64,000 nt of DNA from Dendrocalamus latiflorus (taxonomy: Eukaryota; Streptophyta; Magnoliopsida; Poales; Poaceae), in assembly GCA_017311315.1 (NCBI GenBank), contig CM029672.1, forward strand, positions 13,692,626 to 13,756,625, read 5' to 3'. Below, piece after piece: positions 11,614 through 23,105 of the stretch (the stretch's first letter is position 1; each line of letters begins with the position of its first letter). The notes below the pieces were generated by a model. The model made no database searches. It was given only the letters and a program-made list of their open reading frames with translations, and was not told where the DNA came from. The position numbers and the translations under genes were made by a program.

Positions 11614-12628
11614 GAATATTTTTCCAAAAAAAACACTTCAACAGAATGGGGCTTATTGCAACAGCTGACAAAAATTCCTGAGAGTTTCTGCGAATCGGGT
11701 AAAAATACTTGGGGCATACCATATGAACAGTCATAGCAGATATTCATCAGACGAATATTCAGGGTCCTATTTGGACCTCTACAATTGTGTTGGGGGCAGA
11801 TACTCCGGCTCTCATATGCACTCCTACTATCAGGATGTCTTTTTTTTTTTCAAAACAAGGGTAGGAGCTCTGCGTCATTCCATTAATAGCGAGGAGAAAA
11901 ACAAACACCAATCCAAGATGGATGAAGCCACCTCTTACACACCAAAACAACAATACAACAAAACATACAACTATACGAGCCATCAAAACCATGCCACCTA
12001 AGCTACTCTACTGTAGATACACCGATGATGAGACACCTAATTTGCTCACCTCAACTAACCTAATTCGCCCACCTCACTACAATCAGGATGTCATTTTGGA
12101 CACCTTCGTTTTATTCTAAATGATGAAAATTGAGACAAAAAACCTGCTTCTTTTATATCTATATTACTTGTGCATGTTTGACGCAAATTCAAATTATCAG
12201 CGAGCAAACATACAGTAATCTGTGCCAATGAAATGCAAATAAGTTGAAAACATGATGGATGAAATGATCATGTTTCAAAATTATTCTGAATATTGCAAAA
12301 ACAGGACAGTTACCTTTTTCCTTATTAAAGTAGTTACATAAGGAAACCAAAAATTGAATTCGGTTGTTCAAAGAAATCACAAGTACTGTCAATGGCATGA
12401 ATTTTCAATCCTATTGTATTTTCAGCATTCATAAGCTTCTTATAACAAAATCAAGTTTGCAAGCACATAGTAAACCCATTCCAGATTGATAAACCAGGAG
12501 TCCAGCCATCCAGGACTTGATCTGATGGAAGAGATAACTTCAGCTACCTACGGTTGATGGAAATAGCCAATACAATGGCCCAGAAAAAAGGTGTTGTGTC
12601 AGTACAAATACACAAACCTTATTCAATC
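11614..12628. other. Intergenic, no gene recognised
   Basis: AT-rich DNA with a poly(T) run near 11839. It could hold introns of the small-protein gene ending at 11392, but I see no clear exon. The last five bases (CAATC) are the target duplication of the TRIM element. Confidence 0.4.
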
Positions 12629-13470
12629 TGTAATACCCAGCCCGTTAGTGTGGAAGCCCATGTGGAGTGGTAGTGGGATTAATCCCATGTTGCTTGTCTA
12701 ATGTGAGTTGCAGTAGCATATAATGCCTATTGGGTCTAAATGTAGCACATTTAGGTTAACTCTTTTACATGAAGCAAAGACGAAAGTGTAAGTAGGGTGC
12801 TATGTATGCTTGGGCCCACTCCACGATGGGCTAGGCTTTGAGCGGATTTTGGGCCAGGTGTTACAGATGGTACCAGAGCATCAACCTTCGCTGCACGGGT
12901 GCGTGTGGGACAGGGGCGTGGGCATATGGCGCATGGCGCGTGTGGGCCCGGAGTGGATACATGGCATGGTATATGCGTTGGCACTAGACGCGCACTAAGG
13001 GGTATGCTGCGAGGGCATCAACCCTTAAAGGGGTGAATGTAATACCCAATGTTATAAAAACGGGTATACAAGGCTATATACTCGACCGTATACAAGTAAC
13101 AGGTGTCCCTACCTGTTAACCGGCTATTTGTATAATCGGGCTAGTTATGCCGCATAATAGGCCGATCATGCCATATAATCACTATTAGGTTGGGTGATCG
13201 GTCAAGTACGGTTACCGATTTTTAGAACTTTGAAAATACCCCGGCTCGTTAGTGTGAAATCCCATGTGAAGTGGTAGTGGGATTAGTCCTGTATAGCTTG
13301 TCTAATGTTAGTTGTAGTAACATATAATGCATGTTGGGTCTAAACGTAGCATCTCACGGTTAATCCTTTTACACGAATCGAGGATAAAAGTGTAAGTGGG
13401 GTTCTATGCATGCATAGGCCCGCCCCACGGTGGGCTGGGTTTTGAGCGGATTTTGGGCAAGGGTGTTACA
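12629..13470 (+). mobile_element. Complete TRIM-type miniature LTR retrotransposon
   Basis: Two direct repeats, 12629-12865 (237 bp) and about 13231-13470 (240 bp), flank only 365 bp. The 5' repeat begins TGTAATACCC, the 3' repeat begins TGAAAATACCCC, and both end GTGTTACA. CAATC directly precedes the first (12624-12628) and follows the second (13471-13475), a matching 5-bp target duplication. Two bases after the 5' LTR is TGGTACCAGAGC, one base different from the usual plant initiator-Met tRNA primer site TGGTATCAGAGC. The interior has no gag or pol frame, so it must have moved with proteins supplied by another element. The size matches TRIM/SMART elements. Confidence 0.9.
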
Positions 13471-13475
13471 CAATC

Positions 13476-14751
13476 CACAATTAGTTGATAAATGCAGCAT
13501 GTGCAATTCATATTCAGCCTTTTATTCATAGAAACACTGCCAGTTAAGCATTATTCTCAGTTTAAATAATCTCTCCAAATTTAGATTCAACTACCTTAAT
13601 TAATCTCTACTGAAATTTAGCTTGTATTATTCTAAGCTACAACATGACGGCCTGTACTTTGGGTCATACTTGAATCCCACACAAACTTATAATCAACTTA
13701 TATAATGCCATTTCAGAATTCTAAGTAATGAATGATAAATGAAAAGGTTAGGTGGAAAGGGACAGATATAGCCAAGTATATCAAGGCAGCGGTTTGTGAA
13801 TTCACCGTGTGTGTGTTCAATCCCAGTATATCACCAATCATATGATCGCAATTTCTAAAATTGAAACCTTACATGCTCCTCTGTATTCATGTCAATGGAC
13901 AGACACACTCGAGACTAACAATTAACAGCACTACTAGTAAGAGGTAGAAACCTAAAATTATTGAACATAATCACATCAGGGTGTGTCGGTTGTCAACTCA
14001 CACTTGCTAGTTCTTAGACTAGTACATGATAACTCAAAACATCCGTATCATTGTCCACTATTTAGTTTTCTCAATCACAAAACCAAAAGATGACCCACAA
14101 CATACGTTAGATGTTTTTGGGTTCCACTAAATCAGCTAATGGGTAAAGGCATGAAGCTTCATTGTGTAGCATTTTCCTAACACTACAAGATGCAAGTTCG
14201 ACATTTGTGATTGGCGTGATTGCAAGTGTGGTTGTTCACTTTCAAGATCAAAATGTGTAGCATAAAGGCCAACCCAACTCACTGTGGATGCAGAAAACAA
14301 ACACAAATTGGCTCAGGAAACACCTTTATATAAATGTAGTTTACTCTGAGCATTCTTTTAATACATAGACATTGTACACCAAAGTTAGTTTTTATACTAG
14401 ATAAGCATATAATTGACCAAAAACAAACGAGATAATTAATATGACCATCAGGAATAATATGGCATATCCTAAACAAAGCATGAAAAGATGCAAGTTTCCA
14501 TACTTGTTACACATTGCACGCGCTACCAGTGCCCCCTTGGCAAATTGTGAGTTATATCAAAACATAACTAATCCACTTCGTGATCCAATAATCCACTTCG
14601 CGATCCAATGCACAATACATACATATCTGAACCCCAAAGCATCCTCAAAAAAAGATCCTTCACTCAAATTATGCCTCTCGCGCGTAATTTTACACGCATG
14701 AGAATCGTCATATCAAGAAAGAAAATCGCGTACCATCACTGCCGGGAGCCA
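13476..14751. other. Region 3' of the YLMG gene, no gene recognised
   Basis: AT-rich DNA that probably includes the 3' untranslated region of the YLMG gene at its right end. A short tandem duplication (AATCCACTTCGTGATCC, then AATCCACTTCGCGATCC) lies at 14570-14607. No exon or transposon terminus is convincing. Confidence 0.45.
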
Positions 14752-15282
14752 TCACATGCGTGGCTGCGGGCGCAGGATCATGATGATGATGTCGATGGCC
14801 ATGAACGCCACGAGCGGGCTGAGGTCGAGCTTGCGGCCGAACACCGGCGGCATGACCTCGCGGCAGAGCGCGAGGAAGGGGTCGCAAAGGTCGCGCAGTG
14901 CGGAGAAGGGCTGGCGGTCCCAGGGGATGTTGGGGAACCACGAGAGCAGCACGCCGACAAGCAGCACCTCCCGGTAGACCCCCAGCCACCGCACGGCGGT
15001 AGACATCGCCGCCGCCACCGGCGCCCGCAGTGGCGCGAGGTTGACGCTCCGCAGGCCGACCTCCAGAGTCGAGAGCGGGGCCAGCAGCCCGCCCACCGCT
15101 GACGCCGCCGCCTCCGCGGCGGCGCGCGGCGGCCGCAGCGGGGACGCGCGGAGGCCGCGGGGGAGGCGGAGCGAGCGGGGGGCTAGGGTTTTGGCGGGGA
15201 GGCGGCGGGTGGCGGGGCTCGGCAAAACGCGGAGGAGAGGGAGAGGGGGCCGGAGGCAGGGGGAGGTGATGACGCCGTACAT
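14752..15282 (-). CDS. YLMG: YGGT/YLMG-family plastid membrane protein
   Basis: A single-exon frame of 176 residues. The N-terminus is rich in Arg, Pro, Leu and Ala with few acidic residues, as in a chloroplast transit peptide. From about residue 95 it reads VRWLGVYREVLLVGVLLSWF, then PNIPWDRQPFSALRDLCDPF and REVMPPVFGRKLDLSPLVAF. This is the YGGT signature: a hydrophobic helix, the SWFPNIPW turn, the RDLCDPFL motif and a second hydrophobic helix. Plant YLMG1 proteins act at the thylakoid/envelope in nucleoid distribution, and cyanobacterial and bacterial relatives are linked to division and membrane function. The start at 15282 keeps the full transit-like region. The tail (ILRPQPRM) is short, and I see no sign of a further exon. 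Confidence 0.88.
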   Translation of the reverse strand: MYGVITSPCLRPPLPLLRVLPSPATRRLPAKTLAPRSLRLPRGLRASPLRPPRAAAEAAASAVGGLLAPLSTLEVGLRSVNLAPLRAPVAAAMSTAVRWLGVYREVLLVGVLLSWFPNIPWDRQPFSALRDLCDPFLALCREVMPPVFGRKLDLSPLVAFMAIDIIIMILRPQPRM

Positions 15283-15505
15283 CTCGCCACTTCTCGGGAC
15301 GGGGGTGCGGGGTTCTGGAAGGTTCGGGAGAGGAGGTGGGGGGGGGGGGGGTCGCGAGGGGGAGGATACGGTGTGCCCTGGGCTACTCCCTCCTCTCTGG
15401 ATTTCCTACGCCGGTAGGCCCCGGCTTGTAAGAGGACGATAAGGTGACTGGTTTGGACTCTCTAGTCCGGGAATTGAGATCTTCTGACGTTGCGACGGGT
15501 CACTG

Positions 15506-15520
15506 ACACGTGGGCCCCAC
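15506..15520. promoter_or_regulatory. ACGTG core and TCP-type motif upstream of YLMG
   Basis: ACACGTGG overlaps the palindrome GTGGGCCCCAC, about 225 bp upstream of the YLMG start codon. ACGTG cores are bound by bZIP/bHLH factors, and GTGGGCCCCAC matches class I TCP sites often found near plastid and housekeeping genes in rice. The assignment is by motif and position only. Confidence 0.45.
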
Positions 15521-16389
15521 GCGACGAGGGGGCCACGCGCAGTGACCCAACGTCACTCTGACGTTACGTCAGAGGAACTCGTTCCCTAGTCCGGAGCATG
15601 TACACGCACACTGCGTGGATACATCATACGTGTAGCAGTTAAAGATATCCATCTTACTTTTATCTTTACTATTATAAAAATATAAGTCGGTGGTTATCGA
15701 TTTGTTCTCTCCCCTCTCTTCTCAGTCGTTCAATAAAAATCAGCCGTTCAGATCTGCATATAGATAGTTCTTCCGCTCCTCGTAGAAAAGGTCGACCCGA
15801 CGCGTGGGTCGCGCTCCTCTTCTCTTCCCCCGCATCCTCCCCTCCTGCAACCACTCCACCTCTCACAACTGCCGCCTTCTTCTCACCCCCAAACCCTCGT
15901 GTTGCGCCTCCTCCTCCTCAGCGCCGCCACCAATTCCTTCCCCGTACGGCAGCGTCTGGTTGTAGTCCCCTAACTTCCCCCAATAGCGTCGCATCCCCTC
16001 GTCGCTGCCTCCCCAACGCATTTGCCCGCTACCGCCTCCCCGCATCCACCTCCCGCAACTGCCGCCTCCTACTCCCCTGAACCCTCGTGTCGCACCTTCT
16101 CCTCCTCCTCGGCGCCGCCACCAATTCCTTCTCCTATCGCCCTCCAACCAGCAGCACAATTCTCGGTGACAGTGGCCGGTAGATCGGAGAGAATGGCGCT
16201 CAGCGACAGCGGCCGGTGGATCAAAGAGATGGGCCCTCGGCGATGGTGGTGGCTTCCTTTTACTACGCTCGCCCACAGGGTTCTCCCCCACCACCGCCGC
16301 TCAGCAGTCGCTCGTCCGGTGAGCATCTCTACCGCCTCCTGCTCTTCGCTCGGAGCCTGTCGCGCTGTCTGGTGATTTTGGTCTCCCAA

Positions 16390-16880
16390 GCTAGTCGTCG
16401 AAGTTGGTGTCGTGGTCGAATAGGGCCGTGGTTGAGGGGCCATGGCTGAAGTCGAGGGGCCGTGGTCGAAATCGAAGCCGTGGTTGAAGGGGGCCATGGC
16501 CGAAGTCAAAGATCCATGGTCGAAGTCGAAACCGTGATCGAAATCGAAGGGCCGTGGTCGAAGTCGAAGTCCAAGCCGTAGTCGAAAGGAGCAGTGGTCG
16601 AAGTCGAAGGGATATGGACGAAGTCGGTTCGCGGTCGAAGTTGAAGGGTTGTGGTTGAAGTCAGGCCGTGGTCGAAGTCGAAGGGTCATGGTCAAAGTTC
16701 AAACCGTGATCAAAAGGGACAGTGGGCGAAGGGGTAGTGGTCGGAGTCGAAGGGCTGTTCATGAAGTTGGTCCGCGGTCGAAGTCGAAGAGCCATAATCG
16801 AAGTTGAAGGGTCGTAGTCGAAGTCCAAGCTGTGGTCAAAGTCGAGGCCGAGCAGGCTAGCGCTGGTAGTCAGGCGACAA
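16390..16880. repeat. Degenerate GGTCGAAGTCGAAGG minisatellite
   Basis: Words such as GTGGTCGAAGTCGAAGGG recur with about 15-30 bp spacing. They make an unbroken minus-strand frame of STSTTAPFDHG-type peptides, which is repeat translation rather than a protein. A shorter counterpart is at 17995-18110 in Helitron 2. Confidence 0.8.
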
Positions 16881-16904
16881 GGCACAAGCGCACCAGAGGC
16901 CTGC

Positions 16905-17400
16905 CAATGTACGACCACCAACGATGATCGATCGCTCCCGACCTATGATCACGCGCGATGGTCGACGGCTTCTAACTTACGACCGCGAAGTGTGATCAAC
17001 GACTTCTAATTTACGACCATAAGCACTGGTCGATGTGTTTCGACTTACGACTATGAGCGCTGGTCAATGTGTTTTGACTTACGGCTACGAGATATTTTCG
17101 ATGGCTTCCGACTTACGACCACGAACGATGGTCGTCGACTTCCCATGTACGACCATGAGCCATTGTCGAAGACTTCCGATTTAGGACCACGATCGATCGT
17201 CGACCGCTGCCAACTTACAACCACCAGCGATGGTCGATTGCTTCCGATCTACGATCTCGTACGATGGTCGACAGCTTCTGACTTACGATGAAAAGGTGTG
17301 CTCGAGGACTCCCGACCTACGACCACAAGGTGTGGTCGATGTCTTTCAACTTATGATCACGAGGTGTGATCGATGGCTTTCGCCTTACTTGACGGATTTA
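16905..17400. repeat. GACTTACGACCAC tandem array in Helitron 1
   Basis: About a dozen degenerate units of roughly 35-40 bp, each carrying TTACGACCA and a GATGGTCGA-like word. The homologous array in Helitron 2 spans about 18165-18685. Confidence 0.85.
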
Positions 17401-18164
17401 AAAACTTTTAGAACATGTTTGTATGCATATTCTAAAAATTTTTACCACTCGTGAGTTTTAAAATATGTAATATGATAAGTTTTAAAAATCCGTAGCAACG
17501 CATGGACATTCAGCTAGTTATTATAAAAATATGAGTTGGTGATCGTCGGTCCGTTCTTTCTTCTCAGTCGTCCGATCAAAAATCAATCGTCCAGATTCGC
17601 ATGTAGATAGTTTTTCCGCTCCTCGTAGAAAAGGTCGGGCCGACGCATGGGCCGCACTCCTCCTCTTCTCTTCCCCCACATCCTCCGCCTCCCACAACCA
17701 CTCCACCTCCCGCAACTGCCGTCTCTTTCTCTCCCCTGAACCCTCGTGCCACGCCTCCTTCTCCTCAGGGCTACCACCAATTCCTTCCCCGTACGACAGC
17801 ATCTGGTCGTAGTCCCCCAACTTCCCCCAGTAGCGTCGCATCCCCTTGTCACCGCCTCCCCAACGCATTTGCCCACCGCCTCCTCTCCCCATTTGCCCGC
17901 CGCCGCCTCCCCACCACCACCTCCTGCAACCACCACCTTCTTCTCTCCCAAACCCTCATGCCACGCCTCCTCCTCCTCCTCGGCGCCATGGTCGAATAGG
18001 GCCGTGGTCGAAGGGGGAAGTGGTCAACGTCGAAGGGTCGTGGTCGAAAGGGACAGTGGTTGAAGGGGGCAGTGGTTGAAATTGGGGCCGTGGTCGAAGT
18101 CGAGGCAGAGCAGACTGGCGCCGACGGTCGGACGACAAGGCACAAGCGCACCGGAGGCCTACCA

Positions 18165-18685
18165 ATGTACGACCACCAGCGATGGTCGACCGCTCCCGAT
18201 CTACGATCACACGCGATGGTCGACAGTTTCTAACTTACGACCACGAGGTGTGATCGACGGCTTCTAATTTACGACCATGAGCATTGGTCGATGTGTTTCG
18301 ACTTACGACCACGAGGTGTGGTCGATGTCTTCTGACTTACGACTATGAGTACTGGTCGATGTGTTCTGACTTACGACCATAAGGTATCCTCAATGACTTC
18401 CAACTTACGAACATGAACGATAGTCGTCGGCTTCTGATGTACGACCATGAGCCATTGTCAAAGGCTCCCGATTTAGGACTACGTCGATCATCGACCGCTG
18501 CCAACTTACGACCACTAGCGATGGTCGACCGCTCCTGACCTACGATCACACGCGATGGTCGACGGCTTTCAACTTATGACGATGAGATGTGCTCGAGGGC
18601 TCTCGACTTATGACCACGAGGTGTGGTCGATGTCTTTCGACTTATGACCGCGAGGTGTGATCGACGGTTTTCGACTTGTTTGACA
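18165..18685. repeat. GACTTACGACCAC tandem array in Helitron 2
   Basis: Units of the same type as at 16905-17400 (for example GACTTACGACCACGAGG), in the same order relative to the Helitron 3' end. Confidence 0.85.
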
Positions 18686-18792
18686 GATTTAAAAACTTTT
18701 AGAACATGTTTGTATGCATATTCTAAAAGTTTTTACTGCACGTGAGTTTCAAAATATTTAAAAATCTATAGCAACGTACGGATATTCAGCTA

Positions 18793-18926
<134 letters not shown>

Positions 18927-18932
18927 ACGTAC

Positions 18933-19202
18933 CCTGTCGGAGCCAGGGATGAACGAGTCGAACTTGGAGAACACTCGCGAAAGGAAGGCTTCGTCGACCC
19001 GCAGCTCCCCGGAACAGATGGAACGCTGCACGCATTCGCGCGAAGATCATCACCAGTGAAAAAACAGCGAGGGCCACGATCCAGAAATTAAGGTCATGAT
19101 CGAATCGATGTATGTCCTACGAAAAGTCGAGATGGATCGACTGATGCAAGATTACCGTTCTCGTCGGCCCTCCTGCCTCGAACTGACCTGGGCTTGCGAC
19201 AT
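18933..19202 (-). pseudogene. Two 5' exons of an unidentified gene, rest missing
   Basis: On the minus strand, ATGTCGCAAGCCCAG (19202-19188) is followed by a GTCAG donor. After an acceptor (GTGCAG), exon 19025-18933 continues in phase and ends at a strong donor, GTACGTAC. Joined, they read MSQAQRSICSGELRVDEAFL followed by SRVFSKFDSFIPGSDR. The downstream part is replaced by microsatellite and Helitrons, so this looks like a truncated gene 5' end. The family is not recognised. A long intron to exons further left is possible but none was found. Confidence 0.35.
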
Positions 19203-19670
19203 GAGCCGTGTGCCAAGGAAGGCAAGAGGCTGGCTTGGTTGTCGAGTACAGAGGGGGCAAGGAGAAGCAACGCAGAAGGCACCAACGAACAAGCATCAGA
19301 AGGTGATAGCCTCGGCTCTCTTCTTCCCAAAATTATGTCCTCCCCCGAATTTCATTCTCTGATTCCCAACCCCGTTCTTCTTCCCGGTCTAACTGCTACT
19401 TCCAGTCTTTGCTTGCAATTCTCCCAATTTGTATCCCCAAATATTGTATCCTGTGTTGGTTGGGCAACTTAGCACTTGCCTTTGGAGTTGATTTTGTGTT
19501 CATCTGATGTTGGATCGCCACACCTTCGTTCGTCGGCCGCTTTGCATATTCCGGCCGGCGGCAGGTCCTCCCCGCCCTCCGCCGGGCGCTGCATGGTCGA
19601 TGGACGTGACGGTGCGGGAGCTTCGCTCGCTTGTGCTAATCGATCGGTGGCGTACTGTCCTCTTCTGTGG

Positions 19671-20009
19671 GCTCAGGTGCAGGGTTCTGCACACAGAGCC
19701 GTACAGGGGCGTTCAAAACGCGACACATATCCTAAAAAATTCAAAAAATACATAAATAATCCAAAAAATGAAAAAGTATTTTTTAAGTACTTAAAAAAAT
19801 ATTTTTTAAGTATCCGAAAATACTTTTAATTTTTTAAGTACTTTTTTTGAATTTTTTTGACACATGTCACGCTAAAATGTATTTTTTAAGTACTAAAAAA
19901 ATACTTTTTAAAGATTTTTTAAAAATATATTTTTAAATTTTTTGGGACACATGTCGTGTTTTGAACGGCCTGCAAGGCGCTATGTGCAGGGCCTGCACCT
20001 GAGCCTCGC
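19671..20009. mobile_element. MITE with ~60-bp terminal inverted repeats
   Basis: The left end begins GGCTCAGGTGCAGGGTTCTG and includes GTTCAAAACGCGACACAT. The right end is its imperfect complement (ACACATGTCGTGTTTTGAAC up to GCCTGCACCTGAGCC). The centre is AT-rich with poly(A)/poly(T) runs and AAGTACT words. It is non-coding, and I found no clear target duplication. Confidence 0.75.
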
Positions 20010-20189
20010 TGTCTCTGTGCCTAGTGGAGTAGCTAGTGGAACACTGTAGCAGTTTTACGTACGTACCTATATATGGACATGGGTTTTACGAATTCGAGCC
20101 AGACACCCGGCCCGATTAGGATTCCATCCCTGTAATCGGTACATGCAAAATGCATCTTGTTTTCTGCTACTACCGAGGAAGATGGAGCC
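20010..20189. other. Short spacer between MITEs
   Basis: No exon or terminal repeat is recognised in this interval. Confidence 0.4.
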
Positions 20190-20192
20190 TTA

Positions 20193-20536
20193 GAGCAAGT
20201 TTAATAGTACAGATAGCTGCTACCTCCAATATATTTCTATGTCATCAAAAGATAATGATGCAGCCAACTCATACAATAAGCTGGCTATAAGTTGTCTCCA
20301 CAAGAGCTCTCAATCATTTAATACATACATGGGTATTGATAATTTAATACATGCATGGGTATAACAATTAGTTCTATGGGTACATGCATGGATAATACCT
20401 CTTTTCCTGTGCTATAGCCTGACTCTTGCATGGGAGTCGGCTTGGCTCTCTCTCTCCTTTTCTCTCCCCTCCACATAGGACTATGTTGACATGGATTCCC
20501 TTGTAGCTAGCACAGTCAGCCTTATTAAACTTGCTC
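20193..20536. mobile_element. Tourist-like MITE A
   Basis: A 344-bp element with inverted ends GAGCAAGTTTAATAGTA / TTATTAAACTTGCTC and TTA on both sides. The 3-bp TTA target duplication is typical of PIF/Harbinger-type Tourist MITEs. It is non-coding. Confidence 0.85.
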
Positions 20537-20539
20537 TTA

Positions 20540-20812
20540 GAGCAAGTACAATAGTATAGTCAACTAGTGGCTATAACACTTATCCATTTCATCTATAGTC
20601 TTTAAAAAAATAGTTCATACAATAAGATAGCTATTACAATAACTATTTGGCCCCACGTGTAAGAGAGTGAAATGCATATTTTTACGTGCTATAGCTAACT
20701 GTAATTTAGTAGCCAGCTTCCTTCTCTCTCTTCCTTTCTCTCTCTGCCACGTAAGATTTGGTTAATATTATATTTGCTATAGCCTGCTGACTAAACCTTA
20801 TTGTACCTGCTC
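20540..20812. mobile_element. Tourist-like MITE B, abutting MITE A
   Basis: A 273-bp element with inverted ends GAGCAAGTACAATAGTA / TTATTGTACCTGCTC and TTA at 20537-20539 and 20813-20815. It shares one TTA with MITE A, so one inserted at the other's edge. Confidence 0.85.
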
Positions 20813-21200
20813 TTATGTTTTTGGCTACGACGTTTTGCATTCCCAACCTTTTTGTCTGGTGAGTGATTGAGTTCTGATTTGTTGTACTTCTTATTTTATT
20901 TTGTAAGTTTTATTTGTTCTATACTTCTACTTATTGTTCTACTTTATGATGTAAGTTCTAATCTAGTTAGTCAGTAGTCACCGCTGAGAATTTTTATTTA
21001 TTGGTCGATTTAGTTAGTCACCACTCACCATTAAAAATTTCTATTTATTATTCAATCTAGTTAGCCTCCACATTAGCACTTTTCTACTTATTGTTCGATC
21101 TAGCTAGTCATCACTGAGAATTTCTATTTATAAATATAGATTTGTAGAGCACTAAAATATGAAGAAAAATAAAGATCTAACCTTTTTTTTATGTAGATTT
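20813..21200. other. Intergenic with short diverged repeats
   Basis: A motif like ATCTAGTTAGTCACCACT followed by TTTCTATTTATTGTTC recurs about four times at 20955-21130. No gene is seen. Confidence 0.4.
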
Positions 21201-21990
21201 TGTTGGATTAATTGGGCTTGGTCTATTTTAATTTAGCAATTAATCAAATGAAATTTCTAGGCCCATTATTAATGCTAGGTGTAAAAACTGTTTAGTCCCA
21301 TATGGAGAATTGAATTGGAGTTACACCACTTTAAAAGGTGGAACGTGGTAACCCTCTTGTGGAATTGGAGAGAGCCAATACACGCGCTCGCTCGCTCGCT
21401 CGCCTCGCCACGCCACGCCATGCCACACCGAGCCGTGCCGTGCGTGCGCGCAGGCATGTCGGGTACGGGCGCGTTTTTCTTTATCTATTCGAAAATCGAA
21501 ACGCACTGACTCCTGGCAGTAACGGTGCAGTTACTAGTGTATTATGGCTGCGGTTACTTTCGAGTAATGGATGCAGTTACTTTGACTCTTCGTTTTTGCT
21601 GTTACAAAAGAACTCTCCACTCCATACGAGGGATCAGAGAGGATATAGTATTCTGGTTCTGTGTTGTTGCTGTTCTCTGCAATCTCCGGTCCAGAACCTT
21701 GCGCGCACAAGTTTCTGGGCGAGTAGGCCTCCGGAACTTCGTCCGTTTGTGTACCTGCACGGGTAGGCGGGCGATCAAGTTTTTGGGGAGCGCATCGGCG
21801 CGACTACTCAATCTGCGACGTCTACTTCCTGGTGGTGAACCGTTCGCGGGACTGCACTGCGAACATTTTCCTGCATCAAGCTTCGTCCTGCATCACGCCT
21901 TGATCGACTACATCGAATAGGCCATCATGTCGACTGATGGTAACGGCGCCTCCGGTGTCTCCGGCACTGGCCCCGCCCGAGGGTATAAAT
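21201..21990 (+). mobile_element. Probable 5' part of an LTR retrotransposon
   Basis: It begins TGTTGGATTAATTGGGCTTG and contains TTAGTCCCATATGG and AAAAGGTGGAACGTGG, wording typical of grass copia LTRs. It ends just before an ATG (21927) opening MSTDGNGASGVSGTGPARG, a gag-start-like peptide. I see no primer site, second LTR or pol, so it is truncated. It could instead be an unrelated repeat. Confidence 0.4.
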
Positions 21991-22795
21991 TGAAAACTTT
22001 TCTGGTGTATTTGTTTCTGTGCGCTATGAATATGTTAATAGATGTTTCTGTTAGCTTGTTCATTAGCGAATATGAATACATCGTTGATAGATCACTTATG
22101 CATGTTTATGTCATGTTTTATATGCTGAATTTCTGGATTAAAATATGCCAAAAATTGACTAGATTTCCAACAGATTTGTCATATTTGAATTTCTATACTA
22201 TGTTATTTAAACTATTGTCAAAATCATGACTTCGCCACTGTTTTGAGAGCAATAATCGATTACCTGGCTTGTCACCATTTTGACGGGCGATTTGTGACGA
22301 GGATTCCTCTTAGCTAGTTAATTCCCAGTTTAGCTAGTTTCAGGGCTTGTAATGAATCGATGTCTACCTTGTTCCTAGCTATTTGCCGGCCAAAGTAGTA
22401 CTTGACCATGGCATTAACTAATTAGGGGTTGTCATGTCTTGAGACTGAAGAAGCTACGTTAATGTCAGCACTTCAAGCTAGTAGCCTAGCTGTAGCCGTT
22501 GCTTTACCAACCGGCCTCAATGATTTCGGTTGGTGCCTAGTCTGAAAGCAAGTCATTACAAAGCTATCGTACGTTTAATTTCGGCTCATGCATGTTCATC
22601 TTCCTGGTGTTGATGTATCAGCGTTCGTAATTGCAAGCTGCATGCAACCTAGCTTCAGAATTTTGTGTTTAGGATTTACTTTTTTCCATTGCAAAACTCA
22701 GTTTATCAGTCTCTGACAAGTGATATAGGAAGGAAGCTTCTCTAGCTTGTCGCAGTAGTTAAGACTTAATTCAGTGCGGAGATGAGACCAACCTA
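21991..22795. other. Intergenic, no gene recognised
   Basis: T-rich, intron-like sequence. The ORF running in from 21927 soon becomes uninformative, and no transposon end is recognised. Confidence 0.4.
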
Positions 22796-23105
22796 GGGCA
22801 CTCCTAAATGCTCCAGGCTGGATCATTTCTAAGGGTGTCCACGTAGGAAGGAGTGTGACGTCGAGGAAAAATTAAAGAAGAGAGATCTCTCTACCAAGGA
22901 CTAAGATACTAGGGTACTCATAATGGTTGGATACTAAATCGTGATACTAGAGGAGATAGTGATTAGATAAGATTTTATAAATAACAACCCTAATAGTTTG
23001 ATACTAAACCTTGATACTAAGGGCCTCATATTGTTACATGGATCTCTCATCTCTAGAGAGAAATGGCCCATAAAAATAGTATTAAGTCATTTCAACACAC
23101 TATTT

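Larger units (their letters stand above)
15663..17517 (+). mobile_element. Non-autonomous Helitron 1
   Basis: It begins TCTTTACTATTATAAAAATA after an A and ends CCGTAGCAACGCATGGACAT, TCAGCTAG before a T. That gives the TC start, CTAG end and A/T insertion site expected of Helitrons. Inside are a CCGC-rich block, a degenerate GGTCGAAGTCGAAGG array and a GACTTACGACCAC array. No replicase or helicase is encoded; the long ORFs are low-complexity. It shares termini and internal blocks with Helitron 2. Confidence 0.8.

Noticed and set aside
14608..15102. 164-codon plus-strand frame over the YLMG gene
   Set aside because: Antisense shadow of the GC-rich YLMG exon; the minus strand has a recognised domain.
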